This document shows positions 8,360 to 16,763 of a DNA stretch of 64,000 nucleotides, piece after piece. Position 1 is the stretch's first letter, and every line of letters starts with the position of its first letter. The position numbers and the translations under genes were made by a program. Source of the stretch: Paenibacillus sp. Marseille-Q4541 (GTDB taxonomy: Bacteria > Bacillota > Bacilli > Paenibacillales > Paenibacillaceae); NCBI RefSeq assembly GCF_018310695.1, contig NZ_JAGXCY010000003.1, forward strand, positions 248,001 through 312,000. The letters run 5' to 3'. The notes under the pieces were generated by a model. That model made no database searches. It had not been told where the DNA came from and saw nothing but the letters and a program-made list of their open reading frames with translations.

Positions 8360-9478
8360 ATGGATAACAAATCATCACGACAGGACAATGAAGAAGAAAA
8401 GAAAGATTCTTTAGCTGAGGAGCAAGAAACCCAATTGGAAACATCTCCGCAGCCATCAGTGCAAGGAGATCAATCAGAGGAATCAACACTGCAAGAGGAT
8501 CATTCAGAGGGGTCAACTGAGAATAATACAAAGGGTTCAGCTAAAGTGAAGAGCAGCGTGGTCTGGATGGTTGTATCCGGAGTTCTTGCTGTAATTCTTG
8601 TCATTGTACTGATAAATCCGCCATCCGGCGGAGCTAAAGAAGCCGTGGCAACGGTCAACGGTACTGATATAACGAAGGAAGACTTATATAACGAATTGGT
8701 CCAACTTGGGGGAACAAGCACACTTAATAACATGATTACGACAGAATTGATTGACCAAGCGGCTACGGAGGCTAAGGTCTCTATTACCGAAGAAGATGTT
8801 AATAATGAGATTGAATCGCTGAAGACGCAATTTGGCGGTGAAGAAGCACTTAATGCAGCTCTTGCCCAATCAGGCATGACAATTGATGACCTTAAGAAAA
8901 ACACGGAAATGCAAGTGAAGATTCGTAAAATTCTAGAGCCGAAAACGACGGTAAAAGACGAAGATATTAGCAAGTACTATGAAGAGAACAAAGATACATT
9001 TGCAACTCCGGAGCAGGTAAAAGCATCCCATATTCTTGTAGCAACGAAGGAAGAAGCCGATGCGATAAAGAAAGAGCTCGATGGAGGCGCAGACTTTGCA
9101 ACCTTGGCTAAAGAAAAATCCACGGATACAGCTTCAGCAACAAATGGTGGAGATCTTGGGTTCTTCGGAAAAGGGGATATGGTAGAAGAATTTGAGAAGG
9201 CGGCATTCTCGTTGCAGAACAATGAGATTAGCCAACCGATCAAGTCGGAACATGGCTACCATATCATTTTGAAAACAGATCATAAAGAAGCCACAAATCC
9301 AACGCTGGAAGACAAAAAAGAAGAAATTCGTAAAATATTGGTGGATCAACAAATCAGCGAACTCTCTACAACATGGATGACAGAATTGCAATCAAAAGCA
9401 AAAATAACAAACACGCTTGAGCCTGCAGAGGAAAACACGGATGCTTCGAATTCTGCAGAAAAGACAACAAACGAATAA
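8360..9478 (+). CDS. Membrane-anchored PrsA-like foldase with PPIC domain
   Basis: This 372-residue protein has a cytoplasmic acidic Gln/Glu/Ser-rich tail (residues 1-65), a single membrane helix (about 66-86) and an extracellular part. The extracellular part begins with a SurA-N domain (ATVNGTDITKEDLYNELVQL) and contains a parvulin-type PPIC domain at about residues 205-305: VKASHILVATKEEAD, TNGGDLGFFGKGDMVEEFEK and SEHGYHIILK are the hallmark strands. Unlike classical PrsA it is not a lipoprotein, since there is no lipobox; the anchor is a signal-anchor helix. It likely isomerises prolines and helps fold exported proteins. The AAGGGAG site and ATG are clear. A low-complexity acidic end (EPAEENTDASNSAEKTTNE) closes it. 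Confidence 0.92.
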   Translation: MDNKSSRQDNEEEKKDSLAEEQETQLETSPQPSVQGDQSEESTLQEDHSEGSTENNTKGSAKVKSSVVWMVVSGVLAVILVIVLINPPSGGAKEAVATVNGTDITKEDLYNELVQLGGTSTLNNMITTELIDQAATEAKVSITEEDVNNEIESLKTQFGGEEALNAALAQSGMTIDDLKKNTEMQVKIRKILEPKTTVKDEDISKYYEENKDTFATPEQVKASHILVATKEEADAIKKELDGGADFATLAKEKSTDTASATNGGDLGFFGKGDMVEEFEKAAFSLQNNEISQPIKSEHGYHIILKTDHKEATNPTLEDKKEEIRKILVDQQISELSTTWMTELQSKAKITNTLEPAEENTDASNSAEKTTNE

Positions 9479-9564
9479 AACGGCTAATTTAACCGTTTAT
9501 GAATTAAGTGAGAGCTCTTCTTTCAATATTTAACTGGAAGACTCTAACCATAGATGGTACCGTG

Positions 9565-9598
9565 ATCTCCTCATCTCTTTGGATGAGGGGATTTTTTA
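9565..9598 (+). terminator. Terminator after the PrsA-like gene
   Basis: CCTCATC and GATGAGG flank a six-base loop and are followed by a run of T. Confidence 0.8.
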
Positions 9599-9768
9599 TT
9601 AAAAGTTCATACTGCGGGACCAAAACAGTGGATTGAATAATGAGCAGTAAATTAAGTAGTTAAATAATTAATAATGATCCGGAAGATCAGGTCTGCAATA
9701 ATATACTATATACCCTCTAATTTTAAGATGTATATTTCTATGAGAATACCTTGAAAGGGAGTTTTCTC

Positions 9769-10344
9769 ATGAATATTACATCTTTTTTATTATACTGTTT
9801 TATTGTAACTTTCACTCCAGGACCTACGAATATCGTCATTTTATCTACAGTACAAAATTGGGGTGCTAAGAAAGCGATGGAATATACATATGGGGCGACC
9901 ATAGCCTTTGGTTTATTACTTGTTATTTCTGCTACGCTGAATTCTATGCTTATCACGATAATTCCAAAAATATTAATTGTTATGCAGATCATCGGAAGTC
10001 TTTATATGCTTTATCTTGCTTATCAAATTTACAAAATGGATACATCAAAACCAACGATAAACCAAACTGCTACCTTTACTTCAGGCTTTATTATGCAGTT
10101 TATTAATCCTAAGGTAATCATGTTTACAATGACTGTAATTCCTAGCTTTATTATGCCACACTCTTTCACAATGTCAGTGGTGATAATATGTGTTATGGTG
10201 ATAACACTTGTTGGATTTTTAGCGTTTTCTACATGGGTTCTATTCGGCACAATTTTCAAGGAGTTTTTACAAAAACATAAAAAGACGGTTAATATCCTGA
10301 TGGCATTATTTTTAGCTTATGCTGCTGTAATGATATGGATGTAG
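9769..10344 (+). CDS. LysE/RhtB family amino-acid exporter
   Basis: An inner-membrane exporter of about 191 residues with six predicted helices. The start ITSFLLYCFIVTFTPGPTNI is the LysE/RhtB signature, in which the TPGPTN motif is conserved. A TTG start at 9751 is possible in frame, but AAGGGAG lies seven bases before the ATG at 9769, which decides the start. It is followed 25 bases later by an AraC-type regulator on the same strand. That pair is a common local arrangement in which the regulator controls the exporter. The exported substrate (amino acid or analogue) is not known. Confidence 0.92.
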   Translation: MNITSFLLYCFIVTFTPGPTNIVILSTVQNWGAKKAMEYTYGATIAFGLLLVISATLNSMLITIIPKILIVMQIIGSLYMLYLAYQIYKMDTSKPTINQTATFTSGFIMQFINPKVIMFTMTVIPSFIMPHSFTMSVVIICVMVITLVGFLAFSTWVLFGTIFKEFLQKHKKTVNILMALFLAYAAVMIWM

Positions 10345-10369
10345 GTAAGATAATTAAGAGGTGGATCGA

Positions 10370-11140
10370 ATGGACAAATTTATCTATAAAAAATCGGCAG
10401 GTATTACTGCATTATCAGCCAGTATTACTGACTTTACGTATAAAAAGCACTCTCACCAAGAATATGCAATAGGTGTGACATTGCGTGGTATTCAACATTA
10501 TAACTTGGATGGCAGTTTGCAATTATCTTATCAAAATGGGGTTATGCTTTTTAATCCAGAACAGGCCCATGACGGGAAAGCGCATGATGAGACAGGTCTC
10601 GATTATATTATGCTATATATTGATCCCCAATTGCTTTTAGAGGTAATTGAGAAGAAGGATATCGTTCGTTTTTCAACCCCGGTTGTGTATGACTGTATAC
10701 TTAAACAAAGAATATTAAATCTATCTAATGCAATATTAAGCGGACAAGATGAGGCTTTGGGTAGTGAATTACTCTTATCACTTACAGATATCCTGATTCA
10801 AACTAATCTGTCTACAGACTATAAGAAAGATAACGCGATAATTAGAAAAGCAAAGGATATGCTACATACCAACTTAGGAAATGTACTTAAACTTGACGAT
10901 ATAAGTAGAGAGCTTAATTTATCTAAATTTCAGTTTATCAGACTATTCAAGGCACAAACTGGAATCACACCCTACCAATACTATCTTAACTGCAAGATAG
11001 AACACGCCAAGCAGTTAATAGAGAAAAATGGAGATATTTACACCGCAGTAACTGAATGTGGTTTTGTTGATTTGACTCATTTAAATAAACATTTTAAAAG
11101 CGTTTATGGAACAACAGCATTTGAATATAGCCACATTTAA
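10370..11140 (+). CDS. AraC family regulator with cupin-like sensor domain
   Basis: A 256-residue regulator. The N-terminal half is a cupin-type ligand domain (HSHQEYAIGVTLRGIQHYNL, with conserved HxH-like histidines), and the C-terminal 100 residues hold two helix-turn-helix motifs (LDDISRELNLSKFQFIRLFK and YTAVTECGFVDLTHLNKHFK). This shape is typical of regulators encoded beside LysE-type exporters. The ATG at 10370 has an AAGAGGTGG site six bases upstream, so the GTG at 10361 is not needed. It probably senses the compound exported by the neighbour. Confidence 0.9.
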   Translation: MDKFIYKKSAGITALSASITDFTYKKHSHQEYAIGVTLRGIQHYNLDGSLQLSYQNGVMLFNPEQAHDGKAHDETGLDYIMLYIDPQLLLEVIEKKDIVRFSTPVVYDCILKQRILNLSNAILSGQDEALGSELLLSLTDILIQTNLSTDYKKDNAIIRKAKDMLHTNLGNVLKLDDISRELNLSKFQFIRLFKAQTGITPYQYYLNCKIEHAKQLIEKNGDIYTAVTECGFVDLTHLNKHFKSVYGTTAFEYSHI

Positions 11141-11179
11141 ATTCGGCCCTTTTAGAAAAGGGGGATTTAAGGACACGAC

Positions 11180-11215
11180 AAAAAGCACAAGGACAGACTG
11201 TCCTTGTGCTTTTTG
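11180..11215. terminator. Bidirectional terminator between convergent genes
   Basis: AAAAGCACAAGGACA and TGTCCTTGTGCTTTT are perfect 15-base arms around a four-base loop. With A and T tracts at its ends it can serve both the AraC gene on its left and the convergent gene on its right. Confidence 0.88.
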
Positions 11216-11269
11216 AATGATTTTCTAATCAGGCTAGATGATAACTACAATCGAAGAAAGAATTAATGT

Positions 11270-11725
11270 TTAAGTGTTTCCTGCAACAGCTATTCCACTA
11301 AAGCTTCTAGCTCCTAAACTGATACCATAATTAGTAAATACGCTGATCGTATATTGAATTTGTCCTGCAAGGACCTCTTCCACCGGAGGAAAATCAACAG
11401 CTGTGATCGCAGCCATTTCGTAAGTTACATCGATTTGATTCACCGGCTTTTGATATACTGTCGTGAAAATCTCAGTTCCGTTACGCCGGATTGTAAACGT
11501 AGCATTAGGAGTAATGGTAGGGTTAGAGGAAGGGGCCATTTGCAACCGTGCATATGCATTTAATGTTACACGTACCAAGTTAACATTGTCTGGAGAAACG
11601 TTAGCTGTCTGTAAACCAATGTCCCCAAAAGTGTATGGAAAAAGAGAAGAGGAGGAAAGCCCTACCTCTGGTATATCTTGTACACTATCCGAAGAGATTC
11701 TCATATCTAAAAACTGTATACTCAA
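11270..11725 (-). CDS. Hypothetical beta-rich protein, possibly spore-associated
   Basis: A protein of about 151 residues without signal peptide or membrane helix. It is rich in Ser, Thr, Val and Ile in alternating patterns (LVRVTLNAYARLQMAPSS, NATFTIRRNGTEIFTTVYQK), which suggests a beta-sandwich. A GTG at 11734 is in frame, but the GAGGGGTG stretch covers it and lies six bases before TTG at 11725, so TTG is the better start. Upstream on the minus strand CATACTATG resembles a sporulation sigma factor -10 box, so mother-cell expression is possible; this is inference. I do not recognise a named family. Confidence 0.6.
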   Translation of the reverse strand: MSIQFLDMRISSDSVQDIPEVGLSSSSLFPYTFGDIGLQTANVSPDNVNLVRVTLNAYARLQMAPSSNPTITPNATFTIRRNGTEIFTTVYQKPVNQIDVTYEMAAITAVDFPPVEEVLAGQIQYTISVFTNYGISLGARSFSGIAVAGNT

Positions 11726-11940
11726 CTTTTTCACCCCTCTCTATTAATATCATTCATAGTATGAGAGAAGAGTGGAAAGTGATTAGACAATATATAGCAA
11801 ATATTTAAGAGTAATAGAAATGTCTATGGTATCCACACCAATAAAAATATTTTTTAAAGTATCAAAAGGTTTGGTTGATAACACTTGATATCGCTTTCAT
11901 AATAAATGGTCCAAATAAAATGCTTGACAGTACTTATCTG

Positions 11941-11974
11941 AACGGTTTCAATTATATAGACCGATTGTTATAAT
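11941..11974 (+). promoter_or_regulatory. Promoter -10 overlapping an LmrA/YxaF-type operator
   Basis: TATAAT at 11969-11974 is a perfect -10 box. Just before it lies ATTATATAGACCGATTG, which resembles the left half of the known LmrA/YxaF box (AWTATATAGANYGGTCTA). A nearby AACGGT at 11941 is roughly inverted relative to ACCGAT. Binding here would block the promoter, matching autorepression by the TetR-type regulator that follows. Confidence 0.5.
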
Positions 11975-12581
11975 GCATAGGGATGTGACTCGAATGAGTG
12001 AAAAGTCTAATGTTAGAGAGTTAATCGTCAGCACAGCAGCCAGACTGTTTTTTTCACAAGGATATCATGCGACCGGTCTGAGCCAGATTATTAAGGAGAG
12101 TAAGACGCCGAAAGGATCGTTATATCATTATTTTCCACATGGCAAGGAAGAGCTAGCACACGAGTGCATTCAAAAAGCCAATGAACAAATTCTGCAGAAA
12201 TTCGAAGAGAATTTTGCAGCTCATGATAACACGGGGGACGCAATTCAACGATTTATTCATGATATGGCTGATGAAACAGAGGCCGCTGGCTTTACTGGTT
12301 TTCTGCCATTTAGTTTCTGGGCAGCCGTGGAAACATCCTGTATCAGTCATCAACTACGAATTGCCTGTCAAGGTGTGTTCGCAGACTGGCAGCAAATCAT
12401 TACGAAACATTTGCTTATGGATGGCATTGGTGAAGAGAAAGCACGAGAGACGGCACTTCTGGTCATTTCCTTGATGGAAGGAGCACTGATTATCAGTCTG
12501 ACCAATCAGGACAAACAGCCTTTGCTGACGGCTGCTGATTATTTGTCCGTTGTGGCAAAAAATGCAAAACAGACGCGGTAA
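11973..12581 (+). CDS. lmrA: TetR family regulator, LmrA/YxaF type
   Basis: The protein has the TetR helix-turn-helix in its first 60 residues (ARLFFSQGYHATGLSQIIKE, TPKGSLYHYFPHGKEELAHE), with the GSLYHYFPxGKEEL phrase specific to the LmrA/YxaF branch of Bacillus. The C-terminal part (VISLMEGALIISLTNQDKQP) also matches that branch. The frame has ATG codons at 11973 and 11994; the second has AGGGATGTG about six bases before it, so MSEKSNVREL is the likely true N-terminus. It lies directly before a DHA2 efflux gene. In B. subtilis LmrA represses lmrAB and loss of repression raises lincomycin resistance (family knowledge), so it likely represses itself and the pump. Confidence 0.85.
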   Translation: MHRDVTRMSEKSNVRELIVSTAARLFFSQGYHATGLSQIIKESKTPKGSLYHYFPHGKEELAHECIQKANEQILQKFEENFAAHDNTGDAIQRFIHDMADETEAAGFTGFLPFSFWAAVETSCISHQLRIACQGVFADWQQIITKHLLMDGIGEEKARETALLVISLMEGALIISLTNQDKQPLLTAADYLSVVAKNAKQTR

Positions 12582-12628
12582 GTCTGTTAAAAGAGAGAAA
12601 TAGGTAGAGAGTTTGAGGAGGATGGAAC

Positions 12629-14122
12629 GTGGAGGTTGCCATGAAGGCTGATTCTGTAAAGAATCAACAAGAAACAAAACAATATAAGGTGTTGCCGATA
12701 TTATTCGCTATGCTACTAAGTGGATTTATTGGTCTGTTTGGTGAAACAGCACTCAATGTGGCATTGACGCCACTGATGGGATTGCTAGAAGTTGGGCCAA
12801 CTACGATTCAATGGCTGACGACAGGGTATTTGCTCGTTCTAGGTATTTTAGTTCCGGTTTCCGGGTTGTTATTACAATGGTTTACGACGAGACAGTTATT
12901 TACGACTTCGTTGATTTTTTCGATTGCAGGAACTCTCGTTGCTGCGCTAGCTCCGAGCTTTGAAATTCTTCTGGTGGCACGTGTATTGCAGGCAGTCGGT
13001 ACAGCACTGTTGCTACCACTAATGTTTAATACGATTTTGGTAATTTTCCCGATTGAAAAGCGTGGTTCAGCCATGGGACTCATTGGTCTAGTTATTATGT
13101 TTGCGCCGGCAAGCGGTCCGAGTATTTCAGGATTGATTCTGGCTAACCTGAGCTGGCACTGGATCTTCTGGATTTCATTGCCGTTCTTTATCATTTCACT
13201 GGTTTGTGGTTTGTTGTTCTTGCCTAATATTTCGAAATTGACCAAGCCCAAAATTGATGTTCTATCCATCGTACTTTCTACCCTTGGTTTTGGTGGTATC
13301 GTATACGGATTCAGCAGTGCAGGAGGACATGGGGAAACCGGCGGTGGCTGGAGTAGTCCTGTTGTTGTTATCACATTGGTTGTTGGAGCTGTATCCTTGC
13401 TGTTATTCAGCATCCGTCAACTAAGAATGAAGCAGCCGATGATGGATCTACGTGCATTCAAGTACCCGATGTTCACGCTTGGTTTGATCTTGATCTTCAT
13501 CTGTATGATGATGATGCTGTCTTCCATGCTTATTTTGCCAATGTATCTGCAGCAGGGTCTGGCTGTTACAGCCTTAACGGCCGGTCTGGTGTTATTGCCA
13601 GGCAGTTTGCTAAACGGATTTTTGTCTCCGGTCATGGGTCGTCTGTTTGATAAATTCGGTCCAAGGTGGCTAGTCATTATCGGTCTGAGCATCGTGGCTG
13701 TAGTTCTGTTCATGTACACAGGCATTAAACCGACAACTTCACTTAGTATGATTATTACATTGCATGTATTCATGATGATCGGTATCTCGATGATTATGAT
13801 GCCTGCACAGACCAATGGTCTAAATCAGTTACCTCCGGAGTATTATCCACACGGAACTGCAATTATGAATACACTTCAGCAGGTATCAGGAGCGATTGGT
13901 ACAGCGGTTGCGGTGAGTATACTCAGTGCAGGACAGACCAGCTTTTTAAGTGGGGTAACAAATCCGGAAAGTCCGGAAAATCAACTGGCAGGTTTTACGT
14001 CAGGCGTACAAAATGCGTTTATCTTCGCATTTGTCCTTGCTCTTATCGGTCTAGTTATTTCCTTCTTTGTTAAACGGGTTAGAGTTGATGGACAAGAAGG
14101 TCAACAAGGTCCTATGCATTAA
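12629..14122 (+). CDS. lmrB: DHA2-family multidrug efflux MFS transporter, LmrB type
   Basis: A 497-residue inner-membrane protein with 14 predicted helices, the normal size for DHA2 drug:H+ antiporters. Motif A-like and motif C-like stretches are visible (WLTTGYLLVLGILVPVSGLL and MFAPASGPSISGLILANLSW). MMMMLSSMLILPMYLQQ and GLVLLPGSLLNGFLSPVMGR are typical of LmrB-like pumps. A GTG at 12629 follows GAGGAGG by seven bases and an ATG at 12641 follows GGAGG by five, so both starts are credible. It is 47 bases after the regulator and surely co-transcribed. Expected role: export of lincosamides or other hydrophobic compounds; the actual substrate is unknown. Confidence 0.88.
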   Translation: MEVAMKADSVKNQQETKQYKVLPILFAMLLSGFIGLFGETALNVALTPLMGLLEVGPTTIQWLTTGYLLVLGILVPVSGLLLQWFTTRQLFTTSLIFSIAGTLVAALAPSFEILLVARVLQAVGTALLLPLMFNTILVIFPIEKRGSAMGLIGLVIMFAPASGPSISGLILANLSWHWIFWISLPFFIISLVCGLLFLPNISKLTKPKIDVLSIVLSTLGFGGIVYGFSSAGGHGETGGGWSSPVVVITLVVGAVSLLLFSIRQLRMKQPMMDLRAFKYPMFTLGLILIFICMMMMLSSMLILPMYLQQGLAVTALTAGLVLLPGSLLNGFLSPVMGRLFDKFGPRWLVIIGLSIVAVVLFMYTGIKPTTSLSMIITLHVFMMIGISMIMMPAQTNGLNQLPPEYYPHGTAIMNTLQQVSGAIGTAVAVSILSAGQTSFLSGVTNPESPENQLAGFTSGVQNAFIFAFVLALIGLVISFFVKRVRVDGQEGQQGPMH

Positions 14123-14140
14123 TAAGAATAAAGCAATTAC

Positions 14141-14186
14141 AAAACGGTGCACTTTCTGCTTTTGCAGGAGGATGTACCGTTTTTCT
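14141..14186 (+). terminator. Terminator after lmrB
   Basis: AAAACGGT and ACCGTTTTT flank an inner imperfect hairpin (TGCACTTTCTGC / GCAGGAGGATGTA) and end in a T-rich run. Confidence 0.75.
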
Positions 14187-14248
14187 TTTATGTAAAAGGA
14201 CCAAGGAACTACTAAATGAGCTCTCTCCTCGACGTTATCCCTTCTTGA

Positions 14249-14285
14249 AAAAGAGCCCCATAATGAGACAGCGGCTCTTTTTTTG
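14249..14285. terminator. Terminator shared with the convergent AraC gene
   Basis: AAAGAGCC and GGCTCTTT are separated by 15 bases with A and T runs on the two sides, so it can act on either strand. It lies 26 bases after the stop of the minus-strand regulator. Confidence 0.75.
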
Positions 14286-14310
14286 GTTTATAAGGGAAGC
14301 CGTTTAACGT

Positions 14311-15219
14311 TTAGATACTTTCATATTTCTCCTTCAATTGCTTTATATCTGCCCTGGGTGGAAAACCGAACATACGAGAATATTCACGGCTAAATTGTGA
14401 TGCACTTTCATAACCGATCCGGAACGCCACCTCTGTTGCATCCGTTGGCTCCGATATTAAAAGGCGCCGTGCTTCTTGTAATCGCAATTGTTTTTGATAT
14501 TGGATAGGGCTCATTGCAGTAATCTCCTTGAAGTGTCTGTGAAATGTAGAAATCCCCATATTGGCTAGTTCTGCAAGCTCTTCAATTCGCAAAGGTTTAG
14601 CAATGTTATGGACAATATGTTCGATTGCCTCGCTGATTCGATAAGCGCTACTTCCTTCCATGGCCATCTGCGCAAGCGCAACTCCATGATTCCCTTGCAA
14701 AAGGTGATATAAAATTTCTCTTTTGTAGATCGGAGCCAAGAACGGAATGTCTTTAGGATTATCCAGTAACCTAGCTAGTCTAACTAAAGAATCCATAATT
14801 GAAGACTCCATTTCACCAACAAACATCGCTCGCTGTGTATTTTCTTGTAAAGTGATTTCAATTTGCGCGTCCTTTAAAACTTCTATGATTTGCTTCGGTG
14901 TAAATTCAAGTCTCAAACTTAAGTAGGGCACATCGGAAGAAGCTTTTATGACGTGACCTTTTACCGGCAAGTTCGTGGAAGAAATGAGATAGTGGGAAGG
15001 ACCATATTCAAATAATTCTTGAGAGAGTAACACATGCTTCAAACCTTGTGCGATGAAACATAAGGAAGGCTTATAAACCCGGTGAACTGGATCGGCTACA
15101 CGAGACAAGCGAATAAAAAATAAAGAAGGAATAGCCGTCTCGTATACTCCGTCCTGTCCAGAATGCCGCTCAATTAGTTCGGTAAGTTCAACCTGCTGAT
15201 TATGTATACGTTCAGGCAT
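14311..15219 (-). CDS. AraC family regulator with AraC_N domain
   Basis: A 302-residue regulator. Residues 25-180 form the AraC_N-type domain (VYKPSLCFIAQGLKHVLLSQ is the signature strand pair), and the C-terminal 100 residues hold the double helix-turn-helix (LRIEELAELANMGISTFHRH, TEVAFRIGYESASQFSREYS). Members of this group usually control an adjacent aldo/keto reductase or dehydrogenase. Here it is divergent from the SET-type exporter at 15533 and the aldo/keto reductase at 16764, which are its likely targets. The 313-base gap between them would hold both promoters. Confidence 0.93.
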   Translation of the reverse strand: MPERIHNQQVELTELIERHSGQDGVYETAIPSLFFIRLSRVADPVHRVYKPSLCFIAQGLKHVLLSQELFEYGPSHYLISSTNLPVKGHVIKASSDVPYLSLRLEFTPKQIIEVLKDAQIEITLQENTQRAMFVGEMESSIMDSLVRLARLLDNPKDIPFLAPIYKREILYHLLQGNHGVALAQMAMEGSSAYRISEAIEHIVHNIAKPLRIEELAELANMGISTFHRHFKEITAMSPIQYQKQLRLQEARRLLISEPTDATEVAFRIGYESASQFSREYSRMFGFPPRADIKQLKEKYESI

Positions 15220-15532
15220 AAGATCCGTCCTTTCATCTTTTTGTTTTCATTATAACGAAACATACATGTTACATAAATGGTAGTGAGAGGATTAGGCAGT
15301 GATTCGAGACAAACGGGATAACGTTCTCTTTTTTAATTGTTGCATAATAGCAATAAGAATAAGCCGAAAGATGATAAACGAATGATTGAAAATGAGTACT
15401 CACCATGTCAAATATCCAAGAAAATGTTACGAAACAAATATTGAAATGGAACAATCATCTGATGTGGCGGTCATGAAATGATCATTCGTCCTACCAGCCA
15501 AGAGCTGTAATCATATTTTAAGGAGGCTAAAA
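15220..15532. other. Divergent intergenic region between AraC gene and exporter gene
   Basis: No convincing gene is seen. A short plus-strand frame from ATG near 15394 has no ribosome binding site and unremarkable composition. The region should carry the promoters of both divergent transcripts; I see AT-rich stretches but no confident -35/-10 pair or operator. Confidence 0.5.
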
Positions 15533-16726
15533 TTGTACACACGACTTAAAAATTTGTTTGCAATCAAAGGATATAGTTTATTTGTCATTTGTGTATTGTT
15601 GGTGGGCACCGGGATTTCAATCACCCTACCGTACTTAGCTCTTTATTGTACAGAGTATTTAGGAATGAGTGCAGGAGCCTTCGGTGTTTTTACGGCTGTG
15701 AGTTCATTAAGTGGCGTGGTGGCGAACTCGGTCATTGGTAAATATTCGGATGGCAAGCTGGACCGGAAAATCATTATTATGTTAGCCACGGTTTCATCTG
15801 CGTTGGGCTATACCTCATATTTAGTGTTTGATAACTTCATAATATTACTTATTATTGTGAGTTTTTTTAGTGGTTTAGGGGCTTCTGCTATGCCACAAAT
15901 TTATGCCTACGCTCAGGAATCCGCAAATGAGAGCAACTCTGATGATAAGACGTTTGCGATGTCAACTTTACGTTCACTCGTTTCTCTTGGATTCCTGACA
16001 GGGCCTTTAATCGGAACAATCATTTTAGGAGCTGTTGGATATAAGGGACTTTTTCTAGGGACTTCTTTAATTTTCCTTACCATCGCATCGCTTGTACTAC
16101 TTTTACTGCCTAGAAGAAAAGTAGTTCAAAAGAAGAGATCCGATAAAGGAGAAGCTTCACTCAAACGGAAAAAAGTCTGGTATCCATTGATTGCCCTTAT
16201 CCTTCTATTTGCGGTCAATGCCATAAATGGGATGGTCACGCCATTATTTATTATAAATGAGCTTCATGGTACACATACGGATGTCGGATTGGTTGTTAGT
16301 ATTAGTGCTGGTTTGGAGATTCCCATTATGTTTGCGCTAGGCGCCATGGGTCGAAAGATATCGAATCATTCTTTGATGATTATTGCTTGCTTTATTGCAA
16401 TAATGTACAACGTTATATTATCTGTTTCAACAGACTCCTGGCAGCTGATTGCGGCACAGTTATTACAGGCAGCATTTGTGGCTATTGTGATGGGCAATGG
16501 ACTAAGCTATTTCACGGAGATGTTTCCAAATTCACCTGGAATGTCCACTACGATCTATTACAACGGATCCATCATCGGAAGGTTAGTGGGTAATTTAGGA
16601 GGAGGAGCTATTGCTCAGTATGCCGGGTTCCGTGACGTTTATTGGATGTGTCTGGCAATTGTAGTTGTCTCTTTCTTTATCTTATGGATGATAAGACCCC
16701 GTAAGGATGTAAATGTAGCTATTTAA
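15533..16726 (+). CDS. MFS sugar efflux transporter, SET type
   Basis: A 397-residue major facilitator with 12 predicted helices. The first helices (GTGISITLPYLALYCTEYLG) and the second-half start (NAINGMVTPLFIINELHGTH) match the SetA/SetB sugar efflux group. The start is TTG at 15533, set by AAGGAGG nine bases upstream; no ATG is available earlier. The gene lies 37 bases before an aldo/keto reductase. SET transporters export sugars or sugar analogues such as phosphorylated stress products (family knowledge), so the pair could detoxify or expel a sugar-like compound. The assignment to SET rather than a generic MFS is by similarity of pattern. Confidence 0.82.
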   Translation: MYTRLKNLFAIKGYSLFVICVLLVGTGISITLPYLALYCTEYLGMSAGAFGVFTAVSSLSGVVANSVIGKYSDGKLDRKIIIMLATVSSALGYTSYLVFDNFIILLIIVSFFSGLGASAMPQIYAYAQESANESNSDDKTFAMSTLRSLVSLGFLTGPLIGTIILGAVGYKGLFLGTSLIFLTIASLVLLLLPRRKVVQKKRSDKGEASLKRKKVWYPLIALILLFAVNAINGMVTPLFIINELHGTHTDVGLVVSISAGLEIPIMFALGAMGRKISNHSLMIIACFIAIMYNVILSVSTDSWQLIAAQLLQAAFVAIVMGNGLSYFTEMFPNSPGMSTTIYYNGSIIGRLVGNLGGGAIAQYAGFRDVYWMCLAIVVVSFFILWMIRPRKDVNVAI

Positions 16727-16763
16727 AGGATTCAAAATCCATTGAAAAGTGAGGATTAATAAA

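Noticed and set aside
8500..8973. Minus-strand frame of 157 codons
   Set aside because: It is an antisense shadow of the PrsA-like foldase gene, rich in Ser/Val as expected from complementing acidic codons.
12808..13413. Long minus-strand frame of 201 codons
   Set aside because: It lies wholly inside the DHA2 efflux gene; composition is that of a complement of membrane helices, with no start site.
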